From an uncultured Eubacteriales bacterium (GTDB lineage: Bacteria > Bacillota > Clostridia > Oscillospirales > Oscillospiraceae): DNA of 5,372 bases. The notes beneath the pieces are model-generated. The model made no database searches and had not been told where the DNA came from. It saw nothing but the letters and a program-made list of their open reading frames with translations. How positions within the stretch are numbered: the first letter of the stretch is position 1; each line of letters opens with the position of its first letter. The DNA lies in NCBI GenBank assembly GCA_900553805.1, contig USEU01000085.1:1-5372 (forward strand). The letters are read 5' to 3'. The position numbers and the translations under genes are program-made. Shown here piece by piece: positions 4,352 through 5,372 of this stretch.

Positions 4352-5320
4352 ATGAAGAGAAAGAAATATTCTGCCGCGCTGGCAGTTTTGTGTGTGATTC
4401 TGCTGTTGCCGGCGGCCTGGGCGGAGCCGCTGCTGATCCCCGTGGGGCAGACCGTAGGATTGCAGCTGCGGGACAATACCGTCACCATTGCGGCCTTTGA
4501 CGATCTGTTGGGGGCGGACGCCAAAAACGCCGGGCTGAAAATCGGCGACTGCATCGTAAAGGTCAACGGCACCCCGGTGCACAGCGCCCAGCAGATGCGC
4601 GACGCACTGGAAGCCTCCGGCCGCACCGCCCTGCTCACCATCCGCCGGGGCGGCAAGGAGCTGGAGGCCACGGTCAAGGTCACCCCCACGGACGGCGGGG
4701 CAAAGCTGGGGGTCTATTTAAAGCAGGGCATTTCCGGCATCGGCACCGTCACCTGGTATGATCCCTCCACCGGGAAATTCGGCGCGCTGGGTCACGGGGT
4801 AAACGGCAGCAGCGGGGTGCTGATGCAGATGGCGGCAGGCTCCACCTACCCGGCCCAGGTCATGTCCGTCACCAAGGGCAGAAGCGGCCATCCGGGGCAG
4901 CTGCGGGGCAGCTGCGACGGGGCGGAGAGCTGCGGGGAGCTGCTGCGCAACACGCCCCAGGGCGTATTCGGCAAGTCCCGTCAGGGCTGGCTCGGCGAGG
5001 CCATCCCCGTGGGCAGCGCCGACCAGGTGCACCCCGGTCAGGCCAGCATCCGCTCCACCGTCAGCAATTACACCACCGGGGACTACTCCGTGGAGATCCT
5101 CAAGGTCTACCCCGCCAGCCGGACGGACGGGCGGAACCTGCTGCTGAGGGTCACGGACAAGGCCCTGCTGGAGGCCACCGGCGGCATCGTCCAGGGCATG
5201 TCCGGCAGCCCCATCATCCAGGACGGCAAGCTCATCGGCGCCGTCACCCACGTCCTGGTCAACGCGCCGGACATTGGCTACGGAATTTTTATCGAGAATA
5301 TGCTCCAGGCGGCGGGATGA
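4352..5320 (+). CDS. spoIVB: SpoIVB serine peptidase (S55 family), sporulation signalling
   Basis: A 322-aa secreted serine peptidase. In spore formers SpoIVB is made in the forespore, exported to the intermembrane space, and starts the mother-cell sigma-K checkpoint; in B. subtilis it cleaves SpoIVFA to release SpoIVFB. Residues 1-24 are a signal/anchor segment (MKRKK, hydrophobic core, AWA). A PDZ domain follows (about 35-112, with GLKIGDCIVKVNGTPV at 61-76), then the S55 peptidase domain (about 115-320). His148 in ALGHGV, Asp269 in RVTDKALL and Ser284 in GIVQGMSGSPIIQ make the triad; the Asp-to-Ser spacing of 15 equals that of B. subtilis SpoIVB (Asp363, Ser378). The protein is about 100 residues shorter than the 426-aa B. 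subtilis form, mainly before the PDZ domain, but all catalytic parts remain. Start: ATG at 4352, 6 nt after GGAGGG; the open frame upstream to 4313 lacks a ribosome site and would delay the signal peptide. spo0A is the usual next gene, but the window ends too soon to tell. Confidence 0.93.
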   Translation: MKRKKYSAALAVLCVILLLPAAWAEPLLIPVGQTVGLQLRDNTVTIAAFDDLLGADAKNAGLKIGDCIVKVNGTPVHSAQQMRDALEASGRTALLTIRRGGKELEATVKVTPTDGGAKLGVYLKQGISGIGTVTWYDPSTGKFGALGHGVNGSSGVLMQMAAGSTYPAQVMSVTKGRSGHPGQLRGSCDGAESCGELLRNTPQGVFGKSRQGWLGEAIPVGSADQVHPGQASIRSTVSNYTTGDYSVEILKVYPASRTDGRNLLLRVTDKALLEATGGIVQGMSGSPIIQDGKLIGAVTHVLVNAPDIGYGIFIENMLQAAG

Positions 5321-5356
5321 AAAACAGCTCTCCCGGAGAGGTTTTCCGGGAGAGCT
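5320..5356. terminator. Hairpin after spoIVB, better T-run on the minus strand
   Basis: A perfect 11-bp stem, AGCTCTCCCGG (5326-5336) with CCGGGAGAGCT (5346-5356), closes a 9-nt loop. It starts 5 nt after the spoIVB stop codon and is the likely 3' end of that mRNA. The plus-strand tail (AGTTCG) is not T-rich, whereas on the minus strand the stem is followed by GTTTTT (5325-5320). It may therefore act in both directions, or mainly for a convergent gene to the right. Confidence 0.65.
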
Positions 5357-5372
5357 AGTTCGATAAACTGGA

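Noticed and set aside
4276..4689. Minus-strand open frame opposite the start of spoIVB
   Set aside because: It covers the spoIVB promoter region and signal peptide on the other strand, lacks a ribosome site and resembles nothing known.

Overview
The window looks like chromosomal DNA from a GC-rich, endospore-forming gut Clostridium, probably an Oscillospiraceae relative such as the Flavonifractor/Intestinimonas/Oscillibacter group. The basis is an intact SpoIVB sporulation peptidase, strong AGGAGG-type ribosome binding sites, GC-rich codon use, and a three-gene set typical of Firmicutes. The family placement is inference; no ribosomal or phylogenetic marker is present.

Layout. Positions 1-161 hold no gene I can support, but they carry a perfect consensus promoter (TTGACA, 17 bp, TATAAT) on the minus strand that fires leftwards off the window. 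Positions 162-187 are a strong hairpin terminator. From 3537 down to 190 runs a minus-strand operon of three genes: an SPFH-domain protein with three C-terminal zinc ribbons (YdjI-like), a protein with two N-terminal zinc ribbons and a C-terminal membrane anchor (YdjG-like), and a secreted or membrane-anchored TPM-domain protein (YdjH-like). A 13-bp hairpin sits between the first two genes, and the last two are tightly spaced with stop codon and Shine-Dalgarno overlapping. Upstream on the same strand is msrC (free methionine-R-sulfoxide reductase), separated by an intrinsic terminator whose T-run doubles as part of the operon's likely -35 box. Facing away from msrC on the plus strand is spoIVB, followed by a hairpin at the window's right end. 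The 237-bp region between msrC and spoIVB contains a 65-bp near-perfect palindrome flanked by a TTAT direct repeat, which looks like a small mobile or repetitive element and may supply the msrC promoter.

How it fits together. In Bacillus subtilis, YdjG, YdjH and YdjI are encoded with the phage-shock protein PspA and help place PspA at the membrane under envelope stress. Here the same three families occur in the order I-G-H with no pspA in the window, and the set is closed by its own promoter and terminator. The reasonable inference is a membrane-associated stress or organisation complex: a cytoplasmic SPFH scaffold, a zinc-ribbon adaptor anchored in the membrane, and an extracytoplasmic TPM partner. 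MsrC (repair of oxidised free methionine) and SpoIVB (mother-cell sigma-K checkpoint signalling) are separate transcription units and not obviously linked to it. No tRNA, rRNA, CRISPR array or complete insertion sequence is visible.
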